Assembly (NCBI RefSeq): GCF_021018805.1
Contig: NW_026960607.1
Coordinates: 250,501-314,500 of the forward strand
Origin: Prinia subflava
Lineage: Eukaryota > Chordata > Aves > Passeriformes > Cisticolidae
Direction: 5' to 3'
Length of the DNA stretch: 64,000 nucleotides
Below the pieces are notes generated by a model that ran no database searches, was not told the DNA's origin, and saw only the letters and a program-made list of their open reading frames with translations. The translations under genes and the position numbers were made by a program. Numbering within the stretch: the first letter of the stretch is position 1; every line of letters starts with the position of its first letter. Shown here one piece after another: positions 49,901-59,874 of this stretch.

Positions 49901-52392
49901 ATTATTATAGTGAACTAGTGCAATTGCAGCAAGGTGTTTAGAGTAATTCCAGTCCATGCTTGTCTTGCTAGTCACTCATACCTGAGAAAACTGCCCCTTG
50001 AGATTTCTTTATTGAATTTTCTGATTTAAGAAAGTTATCTGGGAAACTGAAGTGTGAGAAATATAGAGTCAAGGGTCTGCTGGATCTTAGGTCCAGGCTA
50101 GCTGTGTCTACTAACCATTCAATTATGAGCAGAAAGCAAAAAAAGTTCTGTGTTAGAAAAAATCTTTAAAATTACTGCTTTCTTTTAACAAATGTAATAT
50201 ATTGGAAAAATAGTACAAGTTGTTATGCTAGACAAACTCATTCCATGAACTACATATACATGGCACAGAGTCAGCTCAGCTACAAGTCATATGAAACCCA
50301 AGTATTAAGACCTATCATTAATAAAAAATCTGGTGAGTATTCTAGACACAATCAGTGTCACAGTTACTTTATACAGCTAAATCAGTCCTTGAACAGCTCT
50401 GAAGGAAAGCTATGATCTTAGCTGAAAAGCAAAAATACAGCATGTCTGCTGACTGAAATATTATTATTATCCCTTAGGAGAGAACATATTTTTGGTTTAT
50501 AGCATGTGTGTATATCTAAGCCTAATTCTAAACAGCTGTTACAGGATACAGAAGACTATAATTTAGCATTCAGTATCTTTATTAGACTAAGCCAAATGTA
50601 ATCAAGTTTATAATACACGTAACTTGCCCTCTCCTGTTCAAACAAACAGAAAATTATACCTACCTATCTACAGGCATGATGCAAAAAATAACACACAATA
50701 ACTATTTTTAATAGTGGCTTGTTGCCATGAGAATTTACCAGCTTCTGAGTGTTCATACTAAGTAGAAGGTTTGCACCTTCTCACGCTCTTTTCATGTAAA
50801 CACCAGCTATGTTCTATAAACATAGCCATTGTTTTCACATTCCATGCTGGGACAAACAAGACTGTGTGACAGTTCCCTTGACCAATGCGGTGAGAGGTGG
50901 GAATGCCCACTCTCTAATCCATGGGCACCTTGCTAGAAGTATATAATAGGAAGAATAAACAAGGGGCAGCTTCTTCTGCCCTGCTGCTCTGATGAACCCA
51001 GAACTCTGTCTCCGACTGTCTTTCTGGCTAGGCTCGCAGCGATAGTGGCTTATACTCAAAAAAGGCTACCTCAACTATGTGATGAATTAATATTTAAAAT
51101 TTGTAGTGAACGCACCCATAGAAAACAGCTACCATGAGACTGGAACTGAGAGAAGCCCAGATCACTTAATAAAAAGGAGAGTTTAAGAACAGTCATCTGT
51201 TTTCCATGCCACTACACAATTCAGCTATTATGGAAACAAAGATGAGGGTATCCTGTGCCGCTGACCAAACTTGCCTTTGCTCAAAGCCATCATCAACATT
51301 GTCTAGAAGAGACTGTCATCCTACACAGTCAAAATCCTGTTTTTATTTATGTGTCTACTCTTTTTCTCTGTCAACATCTATTCAAGAACCATGCTGCAAC
51401 AAAATCTTACAGAACGTGCAGCTTTGATGCACTATTTTGGAATTTGTTTGAAGTGTAAAAACAGTCTGTTTTCCTCTGTCTCAATCAACTTATATCTCTA
51501 GGAGACCACTTTCAGTTCCTCTCTGTATTCAGCCTTGTATTGCATTAATGCTGATGATATCACCATGAAAGAAAAAAACCCCCAGTTTATAGAATTTATA
51601 TTTAATTTATAGAAGAAGTACAATTTATAGAAGAAGTACAAGTACATGTATCCTGACTGTAAACCAAGATCAGAATGTAAATTATAAAGGAAGAAGAAAA
51701 TCTCTGGACTTATGTTGGTATGCAGGACTCAAAGAAAGGCAGAAATTAAAACATATTTAAGTTCTTAAAAGCTTCCCCTCCTCCATAGGACACAATAAGC
51801 AGCTTAATGTGATGTTTAATTAAAAAAGGATGTTAGAAATGAAAAAGATACTGGAAATTGTTCAGAATAATTTGATAGCCTAGGTAGATTTGTATTATAA
51901 TAACAAAAAGAGGTATCTGTATTCTTATATCCAATAAAGGAAGCCCGTTACTCCTATCAGGCTTAACTCCTTTGATACTCTTCAAAGTCAAGAGTACTCT
52001 TCAAAACTACTTGTTTTCACAAGAGCTAAGAGAAATACTAGCCATCCCAGCTTTCTTTTACATACTACCCACAAACTGGCAGAGAACTCAAAGGACTGTG
52101 AAGAAGCAATCTTTTCTCCCATAGTCAACTCAAACCATGGCAGATGATAAATCCAAAGAAAATTATTTCAGGAAAATAAAAAAAAATCCTTTTCTACAAG
52201 GAGTGTGTTAATATTCCAAATGTACCTTTGTTGCTAAAATCATCAATCAGAACAATTTCTGCCAAGTATTTTCTTGGTGTTCTCTTGATGACACTGTGAA
52301 CCGTCCTCATGAGCGTGGACCATCCTTCATTATGAAAGACGATGACAACGCTGGAGGTGAGCAGGTTATCATCATAATGCCAGTATTTGCAT
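28786..52392 (-). CDS. GALNT7: Polypeptide N-acetylgalactosaminyltransferase 7, C-terminal ~461 residues (5' exons outside window)
   Basis: A Golgi type II membrane enzyme (family GT27) that transfers GalNAc from UDP-GalNAc to Ser/Thr; GALNT7 prefers peptides already carrying GalNAc. Ten exon positions, all with GT/AG borders and compatible phases, are 52226-52392, 45956-46086, 45644-45723, 43619-43801 or 43287-43469 (alternatives), 40213-40330, 38270-38392, 36017-36235, 33767-33865, 32357-32485 and 28786-28923. Visible motifs are the DxH metal site (DAH) in the third exon, WGGENFE in the 40213 exon, the GHIYR histidine in the 38270 exon, and a ricin-type lectin domain over the last three to four exons ending QKWEMNN. 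The N-terminal anchor and stem (about 195 residues in mammals) are missing and should lie to the right. The gene is convergent with HMGB2, as in mammals. Confidence 0.96.
30539..30543. repeat. Left target-site duplication (CCTGA)
   Basis: Directly precedes the TG of the 698-bp solo LTR and is repeated at 31242-31246. Confidence 0.85.
30544..31241 (+). mobile_element. Solo LTR with perfect 5-bp target duplication
   Basis: Begins TGTGAAAAACG and ends TTTATAACA. Flanked by CCTGA on both sides (30539-30543 and 31242-31246). A TATAAAA box at about 30988-30994 and AATAAA at 31191-31196, about 45 bp before the end, give U3-R-U5 order on the + strand. It is thus antisense to GALNT7. No internal sequence remains. 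Confidence 0.85.
31242..31246. repeat. Right target-site duplication (CCTGA)
   Basis: Perfect match to 30539-30543, directly after the LTR terminal CA. Confidence 0.85.
32357..32485 (-). CDS. GALNT7: GALNT7 exon (lectin domain)
   Basis: 129 bp (43 codons), acceptor TTAG and donor TTCAAG|GTATGC. Encodes [20 protein letters not shown] through EFKEWQFFK, the second lectin repeat. Phase 0 at both ends. Confidence 0.96.
33767..33865 (-). CDS. GALNT7: GALNT7 exon (start of ricin-type lectin domain)
   Basis: 99 bp (33 codons), acceptor TTTTCCAG and donor AATCAG|GTAAGG. Encodes [14 protein letters not shown] through CHRMGGNQ, the first lectin repeat with its Cys pair. Phase 0 at both ends. Confidence 0.96.
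36017..36235 (-). CDS. GALNT7: GALNT7 exon (end of catalytic domain)
   Basis: 219 bp (73 codons), acceptor CTTCACAG and donor GGAGAG|GTAGGT. Encodes [20 protein letters not shown] and on to KNVDWGE, with the conserved EVWWDEYK segment, then the linker toward the lectin domain. Phase 0 at both ends. Confidence 0.97.
38270..38392 (-). CDS. GALNT7: GALNT7 exon with conserved catalytic His
   Basis: 123 bp (41 codons), acceptor ACTTGTAG and donor TTAAAG|GTACAG. Encodes [20 protein letters not shown] and on to GSSPTLK. The His of GHIYR is the third metal ligand in GT27 enzymes. Phase 0 at both ends. Confidence 0.97.
40213..40330 (-). CDS. GALNT7: GALNT7 exon with Gal/GalNAc-T motif (WGGEN)
   Basis: 118 bp, acceptor CTTTCAG and donor TACAAG|GTAACA. 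Encodes [20 protein letters not shown] then [25 protein letters not shown] is the hallmark motif shared with beta-1,4-galactosyltransferases. It completes the Arg codon begun by either alternative exon. Confidence 0.97.
40331..43286 (-). other. GALNT7: GALNT7 intron downstream of exon A
   Basis: Contains the truncated LTR at 41025-41465. Otherwise AT-rich with no coding signal beyond short ORFs. Confidence 0.65.
41025..41465 (+). mobile_element. LTR fragment (avian ERVL-type), 3' truncated
   Basis: Starts TGTGCTGGGTTTGGCTGGGA and continues through GAGTTAATTTTCTTCC, which is also found in reverse at 19670-20215. It ends in the GT-rich run at about 41455-41470 without the usual U5 and poly(A) end, so the 3' part is missing. 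Orientation is + and thus antisense to GALNT7. Confidence 0.7.
43287..43469 (-). CDS. GALNT7: GALNT7 alternative exon A (downstream copy)
   Basis: 183 bp, acceptor CGCCCTGCAG and donor TATCG|GTAATC. Encodes [20 protein letters not shown] then [19 protein letters not shown] and on to KTKTEPYR. From memory this copy is closer to the commonly listed human GALNT7 sequence (VINGNTYEIIPQGGG). Fully open and in frame. Its upstream intron is very short and GC-rich at its 3' end. Splicing of A and B together would add 61 residues without a frameshift, so reading frame alone does not enforce exclusivity. Confidence 0.93.
43470..43618 (-). promoter_or_regulatory. GALNT7: 149-nt intron between alternative exons, with AG-free zone and distal pyrimidine tract
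   Basis: On the transcribed strand there is no AG dinucleotide from about nucleotide 11 to the terminal CAG. A strong pyrimidine tract lies about 53-82 nt from the 5' splice site, preceded by TCTAAAC near nucleotides 45-51. The last ~65 nt are GC-rich and poor in U. This is the look of an exon A acceptor that uses a distal branch point lying close to the exon B donor. Confidence 0.6.
43619..43801 (-). CDS. GALNT7: GALNT7 alternative exon B (upstream copy)
   Basis: 183 bp, acceptor ATGTTTCAG and donor TATCG|GTAAAG. Encodes [20 protein letters not shown] then [19 protein letters not shown] and on to HKTEPYR. It is a homologue of exon A 149 bp downstream, with the same length and same phases (split Arg codons at both ends) and 46 of 60 complete residues identical. 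No stop or frame break in it. It lies between the DxH exon and the WGGEN exon, covering a segment that borders the acceptor-peptide groove in related GalNAc-transferases. Confidence 0.93.
43802..45643 (-). other. GALNT7: GALNT7 intron upstream of exon B
   Basis: No recognisable element. ORFs at 44.37-45.2 kb on both strands overlap each other and resemble nothing known. Confidence 0.6.
45644..45723 (-). CDS. GALNT7: GALNT7 exon with DxH metal-binding motif
   Basis: A short exon (80 bp), acceptor TTTCAAAG and donor GACAG|GTAATG. It encodes [18 protein letters not shown] and the following residues to KD plus two bases of an Arg codon. DAH is the manganese-coordinating DxH motif of GT27 enzymes. 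Confidence 0.95.
45956..46086 (-). CDS. GALNT7: GALNT7 exon (catalytic domain)
   Basis: Acceptor TCTGATAG and donor GGACAG|GTGGGA. Encodes [15 protein letters not shown] through QKAKLGQ, including the conserved [12 protein letters not shown] segment of the nucleotide-binding fold. Phase fits both neighbours. Confidence 0.96.
50810..51060 (+). mobile_element. LTR-like fragment
   Basis: Contains a CCAAT box near 50881, TATATAATAGG near 50940 and AATAAAC about 12 bp further on, followed by a pyrimidine-rich CTTCTTCTGCCCTGCTG stretch. This compact TATA / poly(A) order is like a short retroviral LTR in + orientation. Ends and target duplication were not resolved. Confidence 0.35.
51604..51639. 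repeat. Perfect tandem duplication of 18 bp
   Basis: AATTTATAGAAGAAGTAC occurs twice without interruption. Intronic; no function suggested. Confidence 0.95.
52226..52392 (-). CDS. GALNT7: GALNT7 exon (start of catalytic domain)
   Basis: Acceptor TTTACAG and donor AAAG|GTACAT. Encodes [14 protein letters not shown] through LIDDFSNK, the first Rossmann-type strand region that binds UDP-GalNAc. Enters after two bases of a Glu codon and ends after the first base of a codon. It is the most 5' GALNT7 exon found here; homologous to exon 3 of the usual 12-exon gene. Confidence 0.96.
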
Positions 52393-55300
52393 CTGTAAAC
52401 AGAGTTGATTTTATTAGTTTCCACACTGTGATTTACAGAACTGCTTAACAGCATCCTCTCGTGCAAATGAAATCTTTGCTGACAGCTATCCTTCAGATTT
52501 AAGAGAGAGAGGATATAAAAGGTAATACAGCTTAAGTGCATCACAGATACAGATATAAATAAAAATAAAATAAAAAGCAAAGTAGACTGTCAAGCACAAG
52601 TTTCAGACCTGGTCCAATTTCAATGGGCTCCTTCCTTGGAAGATGTAACACCTGGAGAAAAAAAATACAAGAGAAGAGAGAGAAAAAAACCAAACAAAAA
52701 TAGTGCAAACACTCAGGTCTTTTTTCCTGAGGGGTTAGAGATGATTTAGAAACAAGCAACGTGAGTACTTCCAATACCATACCTTCCACATTTTCCAATA
52801 AGCTCTAAATCACATTTAACAACAGTGTATTTAATTTGCAATTATAATGTCCATTTCCCTAACTGCATCCCTAAGTGAGACTATTCACAGTCTCCCTACA
52901 ACCAGTTCAAGTATTTCCTTAACTAGAAGTTTCCCTACCTGATCACTAGCAACTTTTCCAACTAAAATAGTATAGTTCCTACCACCGAACACAGAGCACT
53001 TTTGTTTTCAATGGGAAAAATCCTTCCTTTTTTCATCTTTCAGCAAATAAAGTTTCTACTAGGGAGATTCTGATTTTTCAGACAGCTATCATGTACTAAG
53101 AAATTAATAGTGACAAATAAAAATTTCTAAACTTACAGATGCACAAACCTCCCTAGTTACAGTTCTCTTTATACAATAAAAAGCTTAAGTGCACAGAAAC
53201 ATTGCTGCTTTTGAAAAGAATTACCTTACTCAGAGATCACTGGAGTTTCTGAAACTACATTCAGTTAAACATGGAAAGAACTCACTTGACAGATCCATAG
53301 GCATTTAAAGAGTTTCTCTAGTAAAGGATGCATTTCACTTCTCAATGCATCAATATGCACTTCTCACCTCACAGAAAACAAAAGACATTGCTAGAAGTAT
53401 ACTATTAATTTTGTTCCTGTGGGAGAAGAAAATTACAGAATCAAAACAGACTATAACAAAATTTTATCTAATAGGGCATTTCATTTCTTAGGTGTTCTGT
53501 AAGCAACCACTGAAACAGCACAATCTCTAAAAGTACAAATTAGTGACTAAAATCCCTCAGCCCAATAGTTTTTATACCAATAAAAAAGTGCTAGACTGGT
53601 TGTTTAAAAGGTTCAGGCCACAGATGCCTTCCTACCACAGATCTCTCTCAAAGATTCCAGTTGATTACAGACTGCACTACTTCCATTTGTAGCACAAGTG
53701 TTTAAGCTGTCAACAACCTACTTAACCATCTGCAGAGGCCAAATGGATACCCTACCTAGGTGTGTTGAGTAGGCTGTGTAAAAGGAAGATTTAATATGTT
53801 TAATAACAGAAATAACAACAGAATGGTGTTGCTTCACACATATATTCTCAGTATTAATTTTGGTGATATGGTTATGTTAGAAGGTGGAAAACAGGGTGTT
53901 ATACTTTCAAAAACCCAGCCTACCAGCTGAATGCCATTCAAGAGCTACCTGTAAAAGGTAGCAGAATAGCACCTTTGTCTCAAAGGAGAAGGCAGGAGCT
54001 GATGCAGCTTCCACTGTGCTCCTGACCTGCACCTGCAGCAGTTTAGCTAGGAAACTTGGCTTATTTCTGAATAAAAAGAGGGACAGCTACAATGTTTCAG
54101 ACTGCCTTCAAGGACAAAACCAAAGAAAACCTTGAAAAAGAACTCAAATATTTTGGTTGCTTATTTCTCCCACTTCCTTCACTATAGGTTAGTCATCTTT
54201 AGGAACAAAATGGCGAAGAGCATAAGAATGAAGGACAGTAACTTTGCATAATTTTAAAAAGTCAAACTTATTACAAAAGCCTGAATTGAACAATACATCT
54301 ATGAACAATTTATAAGCATTTCTTGATCAGTATTTAATACATTTTTGAAACATAAACCCAGAGGTCTAGACAGGCTTTTTGCTACATAGCCAACTTAAAT
54401 CTCAAATCGGGTGTTGCTAAATGTGCCATTTGCAAGCAGTGAAGCACCACATTTATGTCTCTAGTAAGATCATGCTTCCAGCTTTTTCCAGACACTTTAT
54501 TTCACTTATTAGACAGCCCACAGACCAACTCATCAAGCCCATAAACTCTGACAGACTGCAGTAACTCCTGTGCACAGTCTCACTTCTCATCTTGAATTGA
54601 GAATTAGAGGTTTAAAATACAGTAGTTGTTTTAGATATGTGCAATTAATAAATGTTTTAATCTCTATGACAGTTTTTTTTCTATAAATGTGACTGTTGCT
54701 CAGGTATTTGAGTGACAAAAGCCAGTAGCCTCAGCTCTCATTTCCTTCACATCTACGGGGAAGGAAGCAGGGAAAGCTTTCCTCAGTGGAGCAGCACTGA
54801 CATCCAGTGGTTGGCAAACCACATACCAAGAAATGATAAATGCACTTCCCTTGTGTTTGAAGCTGAATTTTACAGTACGGGTTTCTCTGTAGATTTTAGG
54901 CACCAAAAAAGGAAAAAAAAAGGCTGAATTTCCAGGAATGCTCTTGATTTTTAAAAGAGAGGGTAAAGTAGATATGAATGTTTAGGCAAAAGCTGCAAGC
55001 TATTGGAAACTGGCACAAGCAGATTCAAAGTACAGAAGGGTCTGTACAAAGAGGATTTAAATGTTTCAACCTCTGGCATCATCCCCTGTGTACTTCATCC
55101 CCTGCCCGCATATCAGCACAGTGCCCTTTCAGGTGTAGCCTGCAGGCCAGCTGTGGCAATACACTATGCACCAAATTAGTAAACAAAATCACTTAAAAAA
55201 GGCATTTTGAATTCTTATTGAAAGAACTGAGAGGATGACACATTCCAGCAGATAAGCAGGAATGACAAGGGAGCATCCTTAAGCCAAGCTTACCTCTAGA

Positions 55301-58297
55301 CACTTCACATCACTTTTCCCAAGCCCTGTTAAGGGTTATTGCATGGGGAAAGAGGAACAAGCCTGCACAGATTTATGAAGGGCTGGCAACACCTTCGCTG
55401 GGCAGTGCTGCAGGGAAGAGCTGCTCTGTTTGTGTCCCTTTCCTTGAGGAACTCATGGGTGAAAGGAAACAACACCTTCAGATCAGTCCATGAATAAAAA
55501 CTTTCCATTCCGCAACCAGCACTTGTTCTACTGGGGAAAAACAGGACTGACTCATCACTGAAGCAAGATGAAACCCTTGAGAAGGCACAGTTGTGATATG
55601 ATTGAGAAACAGGGTGATTAATGTTTTTTCTGTCTATTAGCCTGCATACTTAGGACGTGAATTAGTTCTACTCCCTCTCCACCCCTGGAGGGAACAGCTC
55701 TGCTGGAGCCTGTGCCACACCAAGGTCCCTTATCCCTCAATCACAAAGCTGTGCACCAGCCACAGCAGAGAGAAGTGCTTTTACAGGAGACCCTCTGCAC
55801 AAGAGGCTGAGCAGCTGGGCTGGAGTGCACCTGGGCTTGGGGAAATTTCTGCTCCTACAGCTTAGTACTCTGTTCATTGGCTTGCTCTTAGGATGTTCTG
55901 AGGCCCCACAGTCGTGATTGTGGCTACATGGTCCAAGGCTGGGATGGCCATACAGACTCCCTGCTAGCTACCACTGAAGGTGCAGATATAGACTCAAATT
56001 TCCTCAGGCTTAAAAAAAAAGCCAGAAGTGGAGTCTGCTTTTCCTGGAAGAGTAATCCAACCACCAACAAAAATGCAACAGCTGAAAAAGGAGAGCATCT
56101 CGGACAGCAATTTAAGGGTGAGCCCTATCAGATAGATCCTTAGAGGGCAATTTCAGATCTAGAGCCAACAGGAAAGTTTCTCCTGTCATGCTGAACCCCT
56201 GGCTTTGTCAGCATATCAGCACCTAAGCTTCAGAAGATGTAAGAGGTATCATGACTGTGCATCATGGCTCTCCATCCTAATACCATTTTCCTTGTGTCAG
56301 CTCTCTAACTTGCACCTGCGCGTACCAAGGACACATCAGTCCCCTCTGGGTTTTAAAGCACTGTACTTGTGTGCTAAGACCAAAATGTACCAGCACGGAT
56401 TCCTTTAAGAGGGCAGGCAGCTGCCATCACATTCCTGTAATCACTCCACTAGCCAAAGAAGCTCCTGAGAAGCTAATCAGCTGTTGCAAGATGAGGGACC
56501 TGAATCAGTACAAAGCTGAAGGTCTCAATTTATTATTTATCCTGAAATCTTAACCAACATTAAAAAATGGAATTTCTCTTCTCCATTAATATAGAACTGT
56601 TCACAATTTTAACTGTATTTTAAATTTTATTTCATGTTTAAAGTGGTATGAAATTCATAGTTGTATTATCACCTATTATGATTGCTTTATAGTGCATACA
56701 TTTTTCTCAACTCTTCAAAGAGTCTAGCACAAGCAAATCCCAAAAATAAGTTAGGAGATCTGTTTTCATTTTCAGTTTCCTTTTCTAGTAAGTCCTGTTC
56801 TTATCTTACAAGGAGATATGCATCCAGCTGATAGCATGCTGTTTAATACTACAACTTTTAATACTAAATTCAGGACTTCTTGTTATTTTAAACTACCAAT
56901 TTGTTAATTTATTCTACTACAGTGAACTGAATCTAATTCCTAGGAAAATGGATGTTTGTTGGTTTTTTTTTTTTCACATAGCACTTTCAACTGTTTGCTC
57001 ATCTGTATGGTTGACATCACCAAGGTCATAGCTGAGACTGGCTGCTTAACACCTGCAAGTCAGAGAGATCATAGCCTAAGTCTAGAGCAGACAGAATAGG
57101 CAGAAACAGATCAAAGAACTGGGCATTTCTTTGTTAGGATACAACTAAGTAAATCTAATACTGGATTTGTTACCTATGAAGCCTTGTGGGGTATTTTTGT
57201 GCACCAGCAACATCAAAAGAAGATTATAGTAGTGGACTTCGAAAACAGGGGTTCTGGAAGAGAAGTAAACAGACAACTCAAGAAGGGCAGATTGATCAGC
57301 AGAATAATTTGTTTTCCCTTCAGCAGACAGCAGCAAAACCTCTGTTGCACACTACCAAACAGCTTAAACCCATGCTGAAACAGCATTTGCTATTTTTAAA
57401 ATAGCTATAAGCTTTGCCCATTTCCATTTCTGAAGAAACTTGCAAGGCTATGTGACTATATTTTATTATTAGTGCCCTTGGAAGCAAAAGCTTTATCTAC
57501 TGTACCTCTGAAAGCATCACGATCCAAACCCAGGGCAAGGTTTGCATAGAAACCCAACATTAGGGATAACAAGAGAATGAAAGGAATAACCTTTGCAATT
57601 TTTCTAATCACAAGATTCTTGCCCATACTATCACTTATCCAACACTGGAAAACTTGAAGCAATAAACACCCCAGGGCAGGTAAGCTGGGGTACCTAGGTG
57701 GCTAAAATATTTTCCTTTGGGAAGGGGAAACTCCCATACAGAGAGATGGAGCAAAAGCCCTCTGCTTTCCCGTTTTGGTTTAAAGGGAAGAAGACCTCAA
57801 AGCTCTCTTGGCCTTCTGCAGTCTGGTGACACACTGTGGGTATTGCAAGGAGGCTAAATCCTACTTTTACAGGATTTACCTAATGTAATAAACAACTAGA
57901 AAGAAACTTGAGGCAGTGAGCTCAGTCCCACAGAAATACTGTATTTCCACCATGCCTTGCTCATCAGACATTGAACCTTGAAGTCCCTACCCATGCTCAT
58001 CTGGACTGCATTATAACTTGTATCATGCACATCTATTTGAATGCTCTAGCACAGCACAGTCTGGTTAAGAGGGACAAGACAGAGCATAAGAAGTGCATTT
58101 CATTTTTTAGTTTCACATTCAGATTACAACTGATTTGACAAAATGATTCCTACATGTTCCCCAGAATTTCTGTGCTGCAAGTTGGCACCTGGAGGGTTAC
58201 ACAAACAGCTGCAGGAAAAAGCTCCCACTCTTCTCTGCCCTTCCACTGAAGTCAAGGTTTAAGTCAGAATTTAAATATACTCCAGATGCTGTGCTAT
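52393..58297 (-). other. GALNT7: GALNT7 5' intron (part), no exon recognised
   Basis: Searched by eye on the - strand for the stem-region exons of GALNT7; none found. The only splice-like candidate (52609-52651) fails on frame. A 68-codon reverse ORF at 57456-57662 with one hydrophobic segment is unidentified. Confidence 0.6.
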
Positions 58298-58700
58298 AAT
58301 GTCCTGGGGTGACAGGACATTTTCATGCTTTGTATCCCAAATCGTGGTTGGTTTTTTTTTTTTTTTCCCTGTTCCCGTGCTCTCAGTTTGTTTTGTCTGT
58401 GGCTGAGCCCCTCCCCCGGCTGCTTGCTTCTGGCTTGCTGCTAGCTTTAGGCTGCTTTTGCTTGTGTGAAATACAAAGTTATGTTTCGTGTCAGGGAAAT
58501 GAAGAAAATCTGTGTAATTGTAGTTGTAGAACACAGCAATGGGACAGTTATAAAGATGAGTTCTAATAAACAGCTGAGGAAAGCATGGAAGGAAGTTTTT
58601 GAATAAATCTTTTGCTTGCAATTATCTATTATAAGTCTCAAGCTATTCTGCAATAAGTGTCCTTTAATTATAACTTTAGAAGCTTGCTTTGTATTAAAGA
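58298..58700 (+). mobile_element. Possible LTR fragment
   Basis: Begins TGTCCTGGGGTGACAGGACA, has a T-run then a GC-richer block, and AATAAA-type signals at about 58566 and 58602. This order is LTR-like, but neither the right end nor a target duplication was resolved. Confidence 0.3.
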
Positions 58701-58739
58701 ATTTTAAACTGTAGTTTTAGAGTGCAAAAAGGTTTTTTT

Positions 58740-59255
58740 TGACAAAAGAAGGAAATAAGGAGGGGGCTCAGGCCTCACACAAGGTGGGAAAACATCCTGG
58801 ACATGAAGATATGACTTCAGCTCACTGATTTATGGCTCCTGGAGAGGGAAACTGGACATCAGCATTGGAGATTGATGGACTTGAAAATAGAGATGGGACC
58901 CCACATCTGGAAGCCAGATCCCACCACCTGGAAAAACATATCCTGGAAGTACATCCTGGAGTATTGAAATATCAGAATAGATCACAATGGTCTATAGAAT
59001 TATACAGGACAATCTATAGATTTATGGCTGTTAGGTATTGAATTGTGACGTTAAAACTAGAAATGGAAACTGCTGAGAAAGCTTATGAATATGTATAAAA
59101 TACCATCAAATCCAGCAATGGGTGTGCAGTTGGAAGGGAAAACCCCTACCACTGTACCCAGCGCTGCCTCTTTGCTCACACTTTACCATGTTAATTAATT
59201 AATTATTAAATTGCTGCTTGATATATTGGCCGTGTCAAGCGTCTTATTTTTAACA
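58740..59255 (+). repeat. 5' LTR of the class I provirus
   Basis: The 3' end is well placed: CTTATTTTTAACA ends at 59255, three bases before the primer-binding site. A TATAAAATA-like box lies near 59093 and an ATTAAA-type signal near 59206. The 5' end at TGACAAAAGAAGG is the best TG start but is uncertain, because the 3' LTR is outside the window and no target duplication can be compared. Confidence 0.6.
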
Positions 59256-59258
59256 ATT

Positions 59259-59276
59259 TGGTGGAGAATGCGGGCA
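59259..59276 (+). other. Primer-binding site, probably tRNA-Ala
   Basis: TGGTGGAGAATGCGGGCA begins with TGG, the complement of the tRNA CCA end. Its reverse complement (TGCCCGCATTCTCCACCA) matches, from memory, the 3' end of a vertebrate tRNA-Ala(AGC) subtype. Correct spacing from the LTR end supports the call; the tRNA identity is less certain. Confidence 0.65.
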
Positions 59277-59874
59277 CCTCCAATCCATTGAGGGAGGCCC
59301 CTGATCTCGGGGAGGCGCCCCACCTTGCAGGCTTTTGCCTCAGGTGGCCCTGAGTGACTGGGGAATCTTTCAGGGAGAAGGAGATCCTCGAGGTAAATTG
59401 TGAGCAAAGGATTTTGAGCTCCCGGATAAAGCTGCAGTGAAATTCACCCGTAATAACTCGTGCACAGAGACCCAGGCGAGAAAAGGAGGCTGTAAGTATC
59501 GCTTGGTTAGGTGGGCTAAGAACGGGTACACACGTGTGAGAGTGTGAGTGGTGTGTGTGTGAGACGTGGTCTGACCACGAAGTGATTGTGGAGTTCTTCT
59601 AACCTCGGTTCCGTGTCTCCGCGAGGGGAGCGGCAGGTGAAGGAACAAAGCGAGTGTTGGTAAAGGGAATTCTTTCATATAAAAAGGTCGGGGGCGGGAT
59701 GCGGCAATAGTTGGGGAGGATTTCTTTACAGTAAATCAGAGGCAGGAAGCGGTATTGGTTGAAGGGACTTTTTATTAAAGAAATCCTAGACAAGTGAGAA
59801 AACAGGAAGGCCTTTCATTACTGAAGTCAGAAAGAGTGTGGTCGAGGCAAGTGAGGGAATACCCGTTTCTTAGG
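59277..59874 (+). other. Provirus leader between primer-binding site and gag
   Basis: About 600 bp of untranslated leader. Such leaders carry the splice donor and packaging signal. Candidate GTAAGTATC donor at about 59491 (AGGCTGTAAGTATCG). No long ORF. Confidence 0.5.

Larger units (their letters stand above)
46087..52225 (-). other. GALNT7: GALNT7 large intron
   Basis: Only the LTR-like segment at about 50810-51060 stands out. The remainder is AT-rich with short ORFs and shows no exon signal. Confidence 0.6.

Noticed and set aside
52609..52651. Possible GALNT7 microexon on the - strand with a pyrimidine-rich acceptor
   Set aside because: To join the exon at 52392 the frame would contain a TGA stop, the donor (GTCTGA) is weak, and the translation does not match the GALNT7 stem region.
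57456..57662. 68-codon - strand ORF with one hydrophobic segment
   Set aside because: Not recognisable as any small membrane protein, and not the GALNT7 membrane anchor; length is within chance for this sequence.
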